Shown here: in pieces, positions 24,453-37,530 of the stretch
Position numbering within the stretch: position 1 is the stretch's first letter
Layout of the letters: each line of letters starts with the position of its first letter
DNA from: Onthophagus taurus
Lineage: Eukaryota > Arthropoda > Insecta > Coleoptera > Scarabaeidae
NCBI RefSeq assembly: GCF_036711975.1
Contig: NC_091972.1
Location: 4,035,001 to 4,099,000, forward strand
DNA length: 64,000 nucleotides
Direction of reading: 5' to 3'
Notes under the pieces: model-generated
What the model saw: the letters and a program-made list of their open reading frames with translations, nothing else
The model's database searches: none
Told to the model about the DNA's origin: nothing
Position numbers and translations under genes: made by a program

Positions 24453-24973
24453 TCAGTATTTTGTATAATACCCACTATTCTCCATGCAACATTGCAATCT
24501 AGTGGATATCAAATTTATTAATCCTTCGCATACATCTGTAATGTTACGGCGCAGATTATCCACGTTGCGAATCGAAAAGTTGGCATATTTATTGAACTGT
24601 TTTTCCACCAAAGCCCATAGATTTTCTATTGGGTTAAGATCAGGTGACCGCGCTTGCCAGAGTATTCGCCTAACCTCATTATGATCGTAAAACCAATCAT
24701 GAACAATTCTTGACGAATTCACGGGTGAGTTGTCTTGGACAATCATGATGATCCCTTCTAGGTACAAGGTTCTTACTGATGCTATCAAAACATCCTCCAG
24801 CACTCGATTGTATTCAATCGAATTAAATCCTTGATAATTGTGGACGTTGTAAAAGGATTGGCGGTGACGTATTCAATAATTCCCGTTCGTTGAGCATTAT
24901 TAAGAATAAGTCTTCGGCCTGATCTAGATGTTGTAAGGCCAACTTTGAAGCCAAATTTGAAGGAGAGTTTCAT
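24453..24973 (-). pseudogene. Tc1-like transposase, internally deleted
   Basis: The N-terminal part (24973-24785) has a helix-turn-helix-like stretch, RSGRRLILNNAQRTGIIEYV. The C-terminal part (24803-24453) holds the end of the DDE domain: VQDNSPVNSS, WQARSPDLNPIENLW. The second catalytic D and final E are present with 35 residues between them, one more than the usual Tc1 34. The first catalytic D and most of the middle are missing, and the two parts lie in different frames. No TIRs were identified. Confidence 0.85.
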
Positions 24974-25353
24974 AAAGCTTTATTTATAAGTTTTATATTA
25001 TATTAATTATATTACTGAGATTTTTATCTGACGTTGTATTTATAGAAATACTCTAAAATCATTTATTAGAGGAACATGTAAAAAATCGTGTATTTCTTGT
25101 TCTTAAAAATATCAAAAAAAATTTCAAATAAAATAAAATTAACACATTTAAAAAAAGGGTGATCCATTCTTCGGCCCACTTCAAACTGAGACGGTTTTAC
25201 CTGGGTTAAGGAAGAGGGTAACTTCCTTTAGTCTCAGAAATCGAATTGAATAGAAACAAAAGATGTCTCCGTCTTCTTCCAGTACCAGCGTCATGTCGGA
25301 GCTAACAGCGGACGATTCGCATTAAATCTGAACAGAGCTGTACATATGGTACA

Positions 25354-26975
25354 CTGGCTCAAGATATAGAATTATTCAATATATTTTCCCCGAGGAATTA
25401 TAATAAAAATTGCATATATACGTATAACTAAAATATTCGTGCAAAATAATTTGATATTAAAATACTATTATTTAAGTGTTTGCCTAATCTACCATTTAAA
25501 TGACTCCATGTATCTACCGACTGGAAGTCTGGCCCCTAGTTAGAAAAAAAAATATTTTGATTAAATTCGCTATAACTAAAGAACGGTTTGATCGATTTTA
25601 ATGTTCTATATCTCAAACGAAAGCTTGCGTCTGGCTGAATAATTATGTGTAAAGCATATTGAATACTTCTATATCTGAAGCTGCTAGTTTTCCATATGTA
25701 TATGTAAATAGAATAATCATGCAAAATAATTTGATATTAAAATAGTATTATTTAAGTGTTTGCCTAACCTATCCTTTGATATGGACTCCCCCGCTGATAG
25801 AATGAGAGACATTCGGCTTGCGCATACTACATATCAATCCTATTATTCCACGTGGAAAATAACCATGATGCTCTGATCTCAATGAGAGTTAGTACTTTCA
25901 TGGAGGCATTGTCGTTAGCGAGGCTTACAAACCCTCCAGCATGCCTATGAAGTGGGTATAGTTCCATCATGGTTATTTTCCACGTGGAATAATAGGATTG
26001 ATATGCTGTGTGCCCAAGCCGAATGACTCTCATTTTGTCAGTGGAAGGAGTCGATATCAAAGGATAGGTTCGGCAAACACTTAAATAATACTATTTTAAT
26101 ATTCAATTATTTTGCACGAATTTTCTATTTATATGTACATATGGTACACTGGCTCAAGATATAGAAGTATTCAATATATTTTCCACGAGGAATTATAATA
26201 AAAATTGCATATATACGTATAACTGAAATATTCGTGCAAAATAATTTGATATTAAAATACTATTATTTAAGTGTTTGCCTAATCTACCATTTAAATGACT
26301 CCACGTATCTACCGACTGGAAGTCTGGCCCCTAGTTAGAAAAAAAATAATTTTGATTAAATTCGCTATAACTAAAGAACGGTGGACCGATTTCAATGTTC
26401 TATATCTCAAACGAAAGCTTGCGTCTGGCTGAATAATTATGTGTAAAGTATATTGAACACTTCCATATCTGAATCTGCTAGTTTTCCATATGTATATGTA
26501 AATGGAATAATCATGCAAAATAATTTGATATTAAAATAGTATTATTTAAGTGTTTGCCTAACCTATCCTTTGATATGGACTCCCCCGCTGATAGAATGAG
26601 AGTCATTCAGCTTGCGCATACTACATATCAATGCTATAATTCCACGTGGAAAATAACCATGATGCTCTGATCTCAATGAGAGTTAGTACTTTCATGGAGG
26701 CATTGTCGTTAGCGAGGCTTACAAACCCTCCAGCATGCCTATGAAGTGGGTATATCTGCATCATGATTATTTTCCACGTGGAATAATAGGATTGATATGT
26801 AGTATGCGCAAGCCGAATGACTCTCATTCTGTCAGCGGAAGGAATCGATATCAAAGGATAGGTTCGGCAAACACTTAAATAATACTATTTTAATATTAAA
26901 TAATTTTGCACGAATGTTCTATTCATATGTACATATGGTACACTAGCTCAAGATATGGAAGTATTCAATATATTT
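25354..26975. repeat. Tandem repeat of about 794 bp, two units plus part, each with a long hairpin
   Basis: The word ctggctcaagatatag starts units at 25354 and 26149 and recurs as ctagctcaagatat at about 26943, giving periods of 795 and 794. Each unit holds the 370-bp hairpin (25735-26103 and 26528-26899) and a segment with tctaccgactggaagtctgg. The isolated copy at 22594 lacks the second part. Repeated 62- to 77-codon ORFs are by-products. Confidence 0.9.
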
Positions 26976-26979
26976 TCCA

Positions 26980-28900
26980 CAAGGAATAATATTTTTAATA
27001 TTTTAATAATAATATTTTATTTCTCCATTTTACAAAAAAGCATAGACTGCGTCAATTTAACAATAATTACATTGTGATATAATACAAATTGAATTCAAAC
27101 ATTAAATTGGAAAAACATGTCAATAGTATATATCGGATTTTCCGTGACAATAGCTTTCAGTCTCCTCTGGAATCTTGGAACCGACAGATTCTTTAAACAT
27201 GATTCTACTCTCGTTTGTGCCCATAGTTTAAGCTAGATTTACGCTAAGTTTTCTTTATTTATTCTCGTTTTCCTCACCATTACCGCTAATAAGAATTTTT
27301 TATTTTTATTTTAGTACCTAAATTAGTTTATGTAAGTAGTCGTTATTAGAGTATATGCGATAAGATCATTTATAATAATTAGTATTGTAGCGTCTATGTT
27401 CGAATATATGCCTTAAATATTGTACTTTTTCTTTAATTTAATTAAATAGATTATATTTATTTATTTCTCATAATTTGTTTGCTTTACATAACTTTTATTT
27501 TATTTAATTTTTTTTTCTTTAATAGATGCGTGCGCCAATTCACGCCATCAAATCACTAAACAAGATACACTAAAAGACATTTCCACATTTAAAGATTGTT
27601 ATTATTTCCTTCAGTAAAATGTTTATTAGTCCTACTTCATTTTGGTGCGTTTTTAAGATTCTTTCTAAGGAGAATTTTAAATAGTAACGATTGTATCTAA
27701 GTAACACCAATGAACTTTATGTATTAATTGTTAGCTATCGATCCTTAGACATTAAACCCTTGAGCAATGTGAAAGCATTTTATTCCTAGGATAATGAGAG
27801 AGATGAAGAAAACTTTTTCAGATGCTATTTCTTTGATGTCATTTAGATACAGTGTATATATGTATATATTGTAATGTTTTTCCAAATGGACCGCAAATAG
27901 TCCCTCTTCTTTTGAAAAGAATTATTTTAATGAAAACAACATCACTAAATTTTATAATAATTTGTTTTTTTATTAAATTGAAAAAAATTTAAATATTTAA
28001 ACAGAATTGTCGAATTATCTCAGGGTTAAAGGCAGGTTCTGGTAATACTGTCAAGACAAACATGTGCACAACTTAAGGTGCAATCAAATTGAGATGTTGT
28101 CGACAAAATTAACAAAATATACTGATTATATAGACAAATATTCTAAATTAGTTGATTCGAAGTAATATTTATCAACTCGGATATGTTATGGTCTTAAACA
28201 ACTTGTCAAATATTAAATTAATTAGGAAATTGTAATCGTAATCGCAAAATTTATATTGAATTTATCAAGAACTTCTCGTATTGAAGGTAAGAAGAGTCTT
28301 TTTCTTTAAAAAATGTATCAACAAAAACAATAAATTATAAAAAAAAATAACTTAGCCAATTTGTTTCTATGGGAACCTTGGAGGTTAAACTCAGAATAAT
28401 ATTTTCTTCGTGACAGGAACAGTTGGATTCAGGATTAAGAACCAATTTTTCTCTTCACTAGTGATGATGGTTTCTACCAGAAACGGAACCAATTGCTTTA
28501 CTTGATCAGGAGCGAATTTAATCGTTTCTTCGAAATTATTGAACAGGAACGGATATTTTTCTTCAATAGGAACAGGATGAATTGTTTTTTCAGAGTTGAA
28601 CAGGAACGGATATAATTTTTTTAACTCGTTGACACGTTGATTTAATTAATTTTTAGCAGAGCAAAAAAAATGTGTGTGTTTCTTTAGACAACAGGAAGCA
28701 CACTCTTTTTCATCCCCCTGGCACTTATTAACGTCGTGTTCGTACAAAGTGACGTCATTTTTAGTATCGGGCCGACGGGACAGATGGCGTTATATTGCGT
28801 TATATTATGTAGATATCTACTTTATCTTGGCAGTTTAAATTAATAAATATTTTAGGATTTAAGTAGTCGTTTCGTCAATTTGTTTTTCTACTGTTTTCTA
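26980..28900. other. AT-rich interval, nothing recognised
   Basis: No exons, TIR pairs or protein motifs stand out. The phrase aacaggaacggatat occurs twice at 28540-28620. It could contain promoter or intron sequence for the THAP remnant at 29199. Confidence 0.35.
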
Positions 28901-29198
28901 AGTTGTTTGTCAAGTTGGTTAGTGTTTTGATGCGGCTTTGTGTTTGATAGTAAATTTTAAAGAAATTTACGATATTTTATTCGTGGTAAGTACATTTGAT
29001 ATACTTTTTTTTTATTTATTTCATATTATTATATTATGATCTCCAGTTTCATAATAAATTTTTAAATATAAGTTGCCCTTAAAATAATATGGAAACTAAT
29101 GCTCATAAAAAACCTCTGAAATTTAAACATTGATTATGGAACTGGATTAGGTATTTGTAAAATAAATATATATGCATCTTATTTTCTTGTAGCAGAAA

Positions 29199-30170
29199 AT
29201 GTCAAAAAGTTGCGCTATTAGTGGATGCATACAAAGGTATGGAAGTTTCTACCGATTTCCAAACCCACAAATGTATCCAGAAATATATCAAAGATGGGTT
29301 TTATGTTGTGTGCGAGAAAACCTGCTTCAGTGTGAACACTTGAGGTTTATAATAATTTTCGAGTTTGTGATAAGACTTTTTGACGAGAGGATGTTGGACG
29401 TAGCAACAAATTGTTGAAAGGAGTAGTACCATCATTAAATTTGCCAGTATGTGTATAAAATTATCAAAATGTTGTTAGGACTGAGGCATTTTTTTTTCAT
29501 ATGTAGGATATCAGTACTTAGAAGTCAGTACTTCAAGTGCTTCGAATAACACGCCCACTACTCCACATGCAGATATGGGACTTTAGGTTGCTTCAACATC
29601 CATCAGTGTAATCTCATTGGAGACTTCAGGTAAGAAATTATGTGTTTTATAAATCGTTTATTTTGAAAAGCTCTGGTTAAATTATCTATAATGGCATATA
29701 ACTCTTAATAAGAGTTATTTATTAATAAACGAAACATCATTCAAAAAAAAAAAAAAAAAAAAAAAAAAAAAGCCCGCTTAATGGAGAAACAGCGTTAATC
29801 GGGATCATTATTGGATATTTTTTGACAGCTAAACAAAGGGAGAGTTTATTGGAGGAAGTCCACAAACAAGACGACTTATCACCAAAAGCCCAACATTTAT
29901 ACAGGAAAGCAGTGATGTATAAGAGGAAATTCCAGCGCCAGAGTATAACATCCTAAAGAAATAAAAGAAAATTATTACTAAAGAGACAACTTTTTAAGCA
30001 GTCAATTTCAAGTTTAGACAGACTAAAACAATCCTTTTTTTTGAGCCAATATGACAACGAAGGAGGAAGGTTGCAGGGGAGGCGTTATACACTTGATGAC
30101 AAAATATTGGCATTACATTTAATGCTACAAAATGGAAAGGGGTATAAGGTGTTATAAAGTGTAAAATTAC
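29199..30170 (+). pseudogene. P-element-like transposase with THAP domain, broken
   Basis: An ATG at 29199 follows a tttcttgtag-type acceptor. It opens a THAP-like zinc finger: MSKSCAISGC, FYRFPNPQMY, then YNNFRVCDKTF in a shifted frame, where the usual histidine of the C2CH set is replaced. Further shifts precede LLKGVVPSLNLP. A second block at 29830-30165 reads RESLLEEVHKQDDLSP, LLLKRQLFKQSISSLDRLKQ and RRYTLDDKILALHLMLQNGK, resembling the coiled coil and helix-turn-helix that follow THAP in P-element/THAP9-like transposases. A poly(A) run at about 29744-29771 separates the blocks. No catalytic domain is found. Confidence 0.65.
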
Positions 30171-30430
30171 ACTGTGAGGAATAAACAGATTAACACCGTA
30201 TTTTTAACATCTTTTAACAAAGTTATTTTGACATTCAAATGTGTTGCAACCTATTAGAATTTAGTTAAATTTACCACTTTTTCGCGGTAATATTTCATCT
30301 TATATCGAAAGAGTTAAGTCACTTCGTAAAATTTTACCAGTGTATCATTAATCATTAGATCATTAGTATCAGAGACAAGGAAGGATAGAGATGGCCAACT
30401 CTACCTTATTAAATTGTACCTTGCGTACAG

Positions 30431-32236
30431 CGCCATCCGATGTCACCGCAGAGTACTAATCATAGATTAAAACCAACTTCCACTAGGATAATGGTGTAAA
30501 ACTGGGCTAACCAACGATCTGGCAACATTGTTCGCTGCGCATCGAAGCGAAGCGAGCGACGTTGCCAGATCGTTGGGGCTAACTTTAACCGCCAAATTTA
30601 AAAATAACACAATTAATATTGCTTTGAAGAAAGGAAATAAATATATTTTAAATGAAAGATCTAATTTCAACATAATAATTTATTATTCTTAAAACTAATA
30701 AAATTTGGTTACATAAATAGAATATAAGTACGAAGGCTTTCACTGCCGGTGTAATTAAACTAGAACTAATAGTAGCACCATCGAAGACGACTCGAAATCA
30801 CTTCGAAAGTTTGTAGCTCGTGTTAGTTCTAATGATAGTGCTATTATTAGTTCTAGTTTTAGTTCAATAAATACAATAATGTTACATTTTGTTTGCCCTA
30901 ACAGTTTTTGTAGCGTCTTCCTGGATGGTAATGAAAAAAAATTTGATAAGAACCGGTATCCTTTACCACTTTGTTTGTAAATGGAAATAGCCAGCACTTC
31001 TTTTTTCTGATTTCGGGACTGGCTGCTAAAGAAATTTCTAGTTTCTTTATTCAAATATTTGAGGTTCACCAATACCTGAGGATTTTTCCTCAATTGTATT
31101 AGCTTTTGCCTTATTATTCTGGCATTTTTCTCAGCGCGACACAACGTATTTTTTTGCTCCAGTTAGGTTGCAATTGCTGCAGTTCTTTGTAAAAGGTAAT
31201 TTCCTCCGTTTCTTATCTACAAAAATAAAGATAATTTGAAATAAGAATAATTATTCAGTTTTTATGGTATTTACCAATTATTTCTTTTTCATCACTTAGA
31301 TGGAACCGTTTCCCATTCATTTCTGATGAAATGACAAAATTTTCATAAAATTTCACAAAATGAGGTTGAAGCAACTTCGCAACCTTGTTGTTTACTACAT
31401 CCAGGATAGACTTGCATAACAGTTGAACTAGTTATACCAAGCAGTTTATCGGGGCATACATATTATGTGGGGGTATGAATATATATATATATGGCATGTC
31501 GGGGTATAAACATACATAATATGGTATATATTGAATTACATAATTATGAATTATGAAACTAAATAATTCATTTCATACCATGCAGCATACCTGAAGTATC
31601 TTCTGTTGGTTGATCTTGTGGAGACAAAAAGCAATTATTTGTAGTTTCTTCTTACAAATCTAAATGATTTAAAAAACATATATAGATTAAGAAACAAACT
31701 TTTTATGCAAAATTTCATTTACCTAGTAAGCATAATGTAGGTAGCTTTTTCAATTTCTTCACAACATATTTGCACATTGTTGCAAAATGGTTGGGGCAAA
31801 CACAATAGTTACTTAGACGCTTATCATTAATTAATTCAAATAATTTTGAATTGTGTTTTCCAGAAAGCCAAGCCATTCGAATAATAGGGTCGGTCGGAAA
31901 ATAATATCTAGAAAAGCAGAATGAAAGTAATTATGCTGTATTAATTAATAATTTTTATAATTTACCTTTTAATGTCTATCATCGCAAGATGGTACACAGC
32001 AAGGAATAATAACCGACATTTTTATCATTTAAAAAATTTTATATGTTTTTTACACTTTTTTCCACTTAATTACAAAATTACACTCATAAATTACACTTAT
32101 TAAAAAAATTAACTGATTTATCAATATCATTTATATTTGACATCACTCAAAAAAGAAATGAAATATAAGCCGCCTTAAAAGTTGTTTAAATTTAAATTTG
32201 TGTAGAATTAGTTATCGACGGTGACATCGGATGGCG
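30431..32236 (-). mobile_element. P-element-like DNA element with 18-bp perfect terminal repeats
   Basis: CGCCATCCGATGTCACCG at 30431-30448 is perfectly complementary to 32219-32236. Between them, on the minus strand, lie pieces of a THAP-type transposase. The first is MSVIIPCCVPSCDD near 32022. A shifted frame gives YYFPTDPIIRMAW and NYCVCPNHF near 31900-31780. The ORF at 31144-30755 reads EVLAISIYKQSGKGYRFL and LPSRKTLQKLL. A TAA and a frameshift in the first exon make it inactive, and the catalytic part is missing. A 16-bp perfect hairpin lies at 30511-30576. No clear 8-bp target duplication is visible. Confidence 0.7.
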
Positions 32237-32239
32237 TTG

Positions 32240-35200
32240 ACGATGGTTACAATTTTCATTCATTTGAGATCCCCCCCCATGATTAGTATCATTACACATT
32301 GTTTATAGTTATTGTTCTTTTATATTAAAATAAGACTTTATGGTTATGATAATAATTTTAATAAAAAGATTATTAAAATCCCACAAATGTCTTTATTTTT
32401 TTTATTTAATTCCATACAAAAAAATTAGAAAATTTTTTATTTAAGATTTATCACGTTAGCCGCTATTTAATATTAGTAATGGGCCGAGCCGTTCGGAGCG
32501 CTGGTGCCGTGTACAAAAATTTTACGTAAATGTCACATCTATATAAGTTATCTATGCTCTTTTTGTTGATAAATTCCGTTTTTCGGATGTTAAATTTCCA
32601 AATAACCTCTCCTGATTGGTTAAATTTATGGATTTGGAATTTGTGTCTTAGTTTTTTCAATGTAGCCAACTTTGACATTTGAAATGTCTCTAATTCAATT
32701 TGTCAAATTATTATTTAATTTTTTAAAATTATTTATAATTATGCGTAATATTTCGTAATTTTGGTGCTCTTTTAAATCAATTTTCAAATATCCATTCATT
32801 TTCTTCTGATCTCAACGATAAATTTTCCAATATGTTCAAATTAATTTTGTAAATTTTCATCCAAATTTCAAATATTAATTATTTTCTTTGTTAACCAAGT
32901 TAAGTTTATCGTTCTAAATAGGTTTGATCCGGGTAGATAAAGATTTAAATAAATAATTTTGAAAAATTTAAATTGAGGTTATCTGATATCGAATTTTAAA
33001 ATAAATTACTTTAAAATTACTTCGCATCGACTTTACAAGTGATAGTTTAGGATTAGAACATTAAAGAACAATAAAATGTACCGAAATTCACTAGCGTATA
33101 GTATCTAACATTATTTTATAATTGTTCAAAAAACTCTTCTACGATCAATACGATAATCAAACAAGACTAAACTACTGGTAAACGGTTATTATTACAATAT
33201 ATATATATATATAGGTGACGTCCTTTGAGGTCGGGGATAATTGATCGTCTCTTTTCTTATTATGACTCTACCTCACTTATCTACATTTATTCTCTTTTTG
33301 AGAATAAACAGTGCCTGATGCAACCCAACAGTACAGTTGCCGATTTTATACATATGGTTAGCAATCTGGGATAGTATAATCAATGGTGGTATAATAAAAG
33401 AGCTTTACTGTCTGATAAAAAAAAACATTACCTCTGCAGAGATTAATCAAATACATAATACAAATACATTTTCTGGAAGTGTTAGCCTAAATCAAACTGA
33501 TAATTAAAAATTGATTACAACGAGGAAGTTCCAGTGGCTGTTATAAAGTTAACGAGAAAGCTTTTTTATGATTTAGAATCATAGATTAAACTTTACTAAT
33601 CACCTATAAGAATTGATTATAAATTTTTAAACGTATTTAAAATAAAACTTTCCAACGCCCTAGTTCTATATAAACAATATTATTAATTAAAACTTTTGTG
33701 ATAAAGTCGAATAGAAACCCGAAACGTCTACCATTTGTTCAAGTTCTTTCAAGTTTTCGAAGTGTTTTATAACAGCTCCGAATTTAATTGAGCACTACGT
33801 TTAAGTTTCAACTTTATAATTTCTAGTTTTGTAATCTATTATTTTAAACGTTCGATTCGTTTGCGATATTTGCTTTAACCCTAATTAAACCAACAAATTG
33901 CACAAGTTCGGTTTACTCAAGTTCTACGTTTAGAAATTCCTTAGATCTAAGTTACTAAATAAACTAATTGAATCTAAGGGAAGGTCAAATACGAACGCAC
34001 TAACTTCTAAATAGTGTTCACCAAATTCCTCTCTCACATGAAAATTGAGTATTTTCAAGTGATCCTTTTTATCACCCCTTAAAAACCCACTCATTCCCAT
34101 GAATCCCTTCAGTTCTCATAAATCTTACCCTTGGACCCTATTTCGAGTACATGCACAAGAAGAGTAAATACAGTGTCGCATTCAGGGTTTTCCACTAAAC
34201 CACCAAAGCCGTTTTACTGGAAACTATGATAATAAACCTGAAATGGTTTTCCTTTTATCTGTACCTAGATGTCTGGTGGATACGTTTGGACACAGCTTTC
34301 GAACAAGATGTTCAGAATAGTTGGCAATTACCTGGATCAACTGAACACCTGCGATTAGGTGTTATTGGCGCACAATTGTTGGAGATAATCGTTATTTCAA
34401 CGATGCTGAATTTAAACGATAACATTCAAAATATTTGAAATGAAGATTTCAAAGAATTCGTTTCCGATTTCTTTTTCGATTTGTACTCGTAAAATCAGTA
34501 AGGTTCTCTTTTGTGTGTGGAATATTGGTAAAATCATCTCGCGTGTGTACAAAACAGGACGAGGGGAGATTTTATTCGGGCCACCCTCCATTTTAAACGT
34601 CGAATCGTGTTTGGTGACTATTTTCGTTTCTGTAACACTTGTTGAACGAAAATTGCGACGTAAATCATTTTGAAAACCGACGTAAATCACGAAAAACAAT
34701 TGATAGCCGCGGCCTTTTTAATAGTCGAATAACAAACGACCGTTCTAAAACCCATTCAATCAATAGGCTTAATTACGTAATTAATTAATTATGTTTAATG
34801 TATTAGAAATAACAGGATTATTTTAAATTAATGCTTAATTTAATATGGTTTTATGTAGTTAATGGATTACGTTAATTTCAAGTGCAAATCCGTCTAACAA
34901 AACATTTAATTGAAAATATGTGTATCGTTGTGAGAAAAGGGATGTAAAATCGAAATGCTTTAGGATTGCCGTTGGGCGAGATCCTTTTGTAATCCAAAAG
35001 GACTCAAAGTTGTGGGTTTATCTCAATTTTCTAACAACGCTTTCAATTTATCAATAATTCTTTTTTCTTTTTATACTCGAATAGGAACTTTTTTCGGGTT
35101 ATACATCGACAACAGATGGGTTCTTTGTAAAAGTGTTGAAAAAAACATTAGTGCATAAGTGAAATTCGTATCGGACGGGGATAAGGGATTGAAGTTTTTT

Positions 35201-35480
35201 TACAACTTTTTCGATTGCTTATTTATTTCTTCGTAAATATAAAATCGATTTTGATACAATTGTGTGCTATATAGCTGGGATTATTATTTTAACAATCTTC
35301 TCTTTTTTCATATTCTGTACAAGTACAAGATGTATCATCTGTTCCAAGAGATTTCTGAAAGAAAGAAAATCGATAAAATTAGTAATATATAGCGAATTTT
35401 ACTTAAAATGCAATATACAAAAATATATTTTCATAGAAACTAGGGCGTACTTACTTACTTTGTGCTACATAATATGCAAT
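32240..35480. other. Long AT-rich interval without recognised genes
   Basis: It contains a C8 run at 32272, a (ta) run at 33199-33213 and several short ORFs. A segment at 34220-34720 has higher GC and ORFs on both strands (34226-34438, 34412-34699), but no motif is recognised. A first or last exon of a host gene could be hidden here. I cannot support one. Confidence 0.4.
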
Positions 35481-35486
35481 ATGTCT

Positions 35487-37262
35487 GAATGTTTCTAGTT
35501 CTAGGTCTAATGTTAGTTCTAGTGACAGTGGTAGGTAGCACTAGTTAACATAAAATATCACTATGTTGCATATTTGTATTGAATTAAAACTAGAACTAAC
35601 ACTAGACCTAGAACTAGAATCATTCTGGTTTAGGCGTCTTGAGAGACGTGTGGCTAAATCCGAATAATTCCAGTTTTAGGTCTAGTGTTAGATTTAGTTT
35701 TATACAAGCACTATCACTAGAACTAACACAAGACTTAAAACTAGAATCATTCGGGTTTAGCCGTTTTGAGAGACGTGCGGCTAAACCCGAATGTTTCTAG
35801 TTCTAGGTCTAGTGTTAGTTCTAATTTTACACCAGCATTATTATTAGAACTAACACAAGACCTAGAACTAGAATCATTCGGGTTTAGCCGTCTTGAGAGA
35901 CTTGCGGCTAAACTTGAATGTTTCTAGTTCTTGGTCTAGTGTTAGTTCTAGTTTTAGACCAGCACTATTACTAGAACTGACACAAGACCTAGAACTAGAA
36001 TCATTCGGGTTTAGCCGTCTTAAGAGACGTGCGGCTAAATCCGAATGTTTCTAGTTCTTGGTCTAGTGTTAGTTCTAGTTTTAGACTAGCACTATTACTA
36101 GAACTGACACCAGACCTAGAACTAGAATCATTCGGGTTTAGCCGTCTTGAGAGACGTGCGGCTAAATCCGAATGTTTCTAGTTCTTGGTCTAGTGTTAGT
36201 TCTAGTTTTAGACCAGCACTATTACTAGAACTGCCACAAAACCTAGAACTAGAATCATTCGGGTTTAGCCGTCTTGAGAGACTTGCGGCTAAATCCGAAT
36301 GTTTCTAGTTCTTGGTCTAGTGTTAGTTCTAGTTTTAGACCAGCACTATTACTAGAACTGCCACAAGACCTAGAACTAGAATCATTCGGGTTTAGCCGTC
36401 TTGAGAGACGTGCGGCTAAACCCGAATGTTTCTAGTTCTTGGTCTAGTGTTAGTTCTAGTTTTAGACCAGCACAATTACTAGAACTGACACAAGACCTAG
36501 AACTAGAATCATCGGGTTTAGCCGCACGTCTCTCAAGACGGCTAAACCCGAATGTTTCTAGTTCTAGGTCTAGTGTTAGTTCTAATTTTACACCAGCATT
36601 ATTACTAGAACTAACACAAGACCTAGAACAAGAATCATTTGGGTTTAGCCGTCTTGAGAGACTTGCGGCTAAACCCGAATGTTTAAAGTTCTTGGTCTAG
36701 TGTTAGTTCTAGTTTTAGACCAGCACTATTACTAGAACTGACACAAGACCTAGAACTAGAATCATTCGGGTTTAGCCGTCTTGAGAGACGTGCGGCTAAA
36801 TCCGAATGTTTCTAGTTCTTGGTCTAGGTCTAGTGTTAGTTCTAGTTTTGCACTAGCACTATCGGTAGAACTAACACAAGACGCACGTCTTTCAAGGCGG
36901 CTAAACCCGAATGATTTTAGTTCTAGGTATTGTGCTAGTTCTAGTGATAATGCTGGTGCAATACTAGAACTAACACTAGACCAAGAACTAGAAACATTCG
37001 GATTTAGCCGTACGTCTCAAAAGACGGCTAAACCTCAATGACTTTAGTTCTAGGTCTAATGTTAGTTCTAGTGACAGTGGTAGATAGTGCTAGTTAACAT
37101 AAGATATTGCTTTGTAGCATATTTGTATTGAATTAAAACTAGAACTAACACTAGACCTAGAACTAGAAAGTATCGGGTTTAGCGGTGCGTCTTCAGACTT
37201 CAGAATATTTCTAGTTCTAGGTCTAGTGTTAGTTCTAGTTTTACACTAGCACTATGCCTAAA
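35487..37262. repeat. 127-bp double-hairpin satellite, first block
   Basis: The word ggtttagccg recurs at 35881, 36008, 36135, 36262, 36389 and 36515, a period of 127 (once 126). Each unit has two palindromes: one with arms cattcgggtttagccg and loop tcttgagagacgtg, the other with arms ctagtgttagttctag and loop around ttagaccagcactatta. Some loops are inverted (36515, 36990). ORFs of 86-99 codons in this block exist only because the repeat has few stops. Confidence 0.95.
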
Positions 37263-37264
37263 AC

Positions 37265-37530
37265 TAACAAACTGGCAGAAAATTATCCAAGCGTATTTCA
37301 GAATATCGTTTAAAACCTTCGTCCAATGTTTATAAACATACAGAGGAGACAGGTCATGAAATCAACCTCGACTGTGTTCATATTTTATACAAGTGTCCCA
37401 AAGATTTTACGCTTTGGAATTTGCAATTTGCTGGAACATTTTGAAATTGAGAAACATAAACGAAAAATTAACACTACATTAATGAACGAGCAAACAGAAT
37501 TTAAACCCTCCATTTTCCATTCTTAAGATC
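37265..37530 (+). pseudogene. Penelope-like element, C-terminal GIY-YIG region
   Basis: A frame through 37290-37420 reads YRLKPSSNVYKHTEETGHEI and NLDCVHILYKCPKDF. A shifted frame then gives NLLEHFEIEKHKRKINTTLM and NEQTEFKPS, ending at TAA 37526. The spacing TGH...HILxxCPK...LExxEIxKH...NEQTxF is the end of the Penelope-type endonuclease domain. The 5' part was replaced by the palindromic satellite. The hammerhead-like motif about 450 bp downstream supports the assignment. Confidence 0.7.

Noticed and set aside
22690..26854. Three near-identical 77-codon minus-strand ORFs (22690, 25827, 26621)
   Set aside because: They are the loop and one arm of the hairpin repeat copied with it. The frame shows no codon-level constraint.
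29744..29771. Poly(A) run as a retrotransposed mRNA tail
   Set aside because: It sits between two parts of the same THAP remnant, so it is more likely a simple-sequence expansion or assembly artefact.
33690..33730. Hammerhead-like word (gtgataaagtcgaat...ccgaaacgtc)
   Set aside because: The CTGANGA core is not intact and no stem II can be drawn, so it does not meet the standard used for the other two.
34226..34699. Overlapping ORFs of 70-95 codons on both strands
   Set aside because: GC is somewhat higher, but both strands are open and neither reads as a known protein.
36401..37041. Two ORFs of 99 and 86 codons rich in Arg, Leu and Ser
   Set aside because: They lie wholly inside the 127-bp hairpin satellite, and their repeats follow the satellite period. 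There is no start context or homology.
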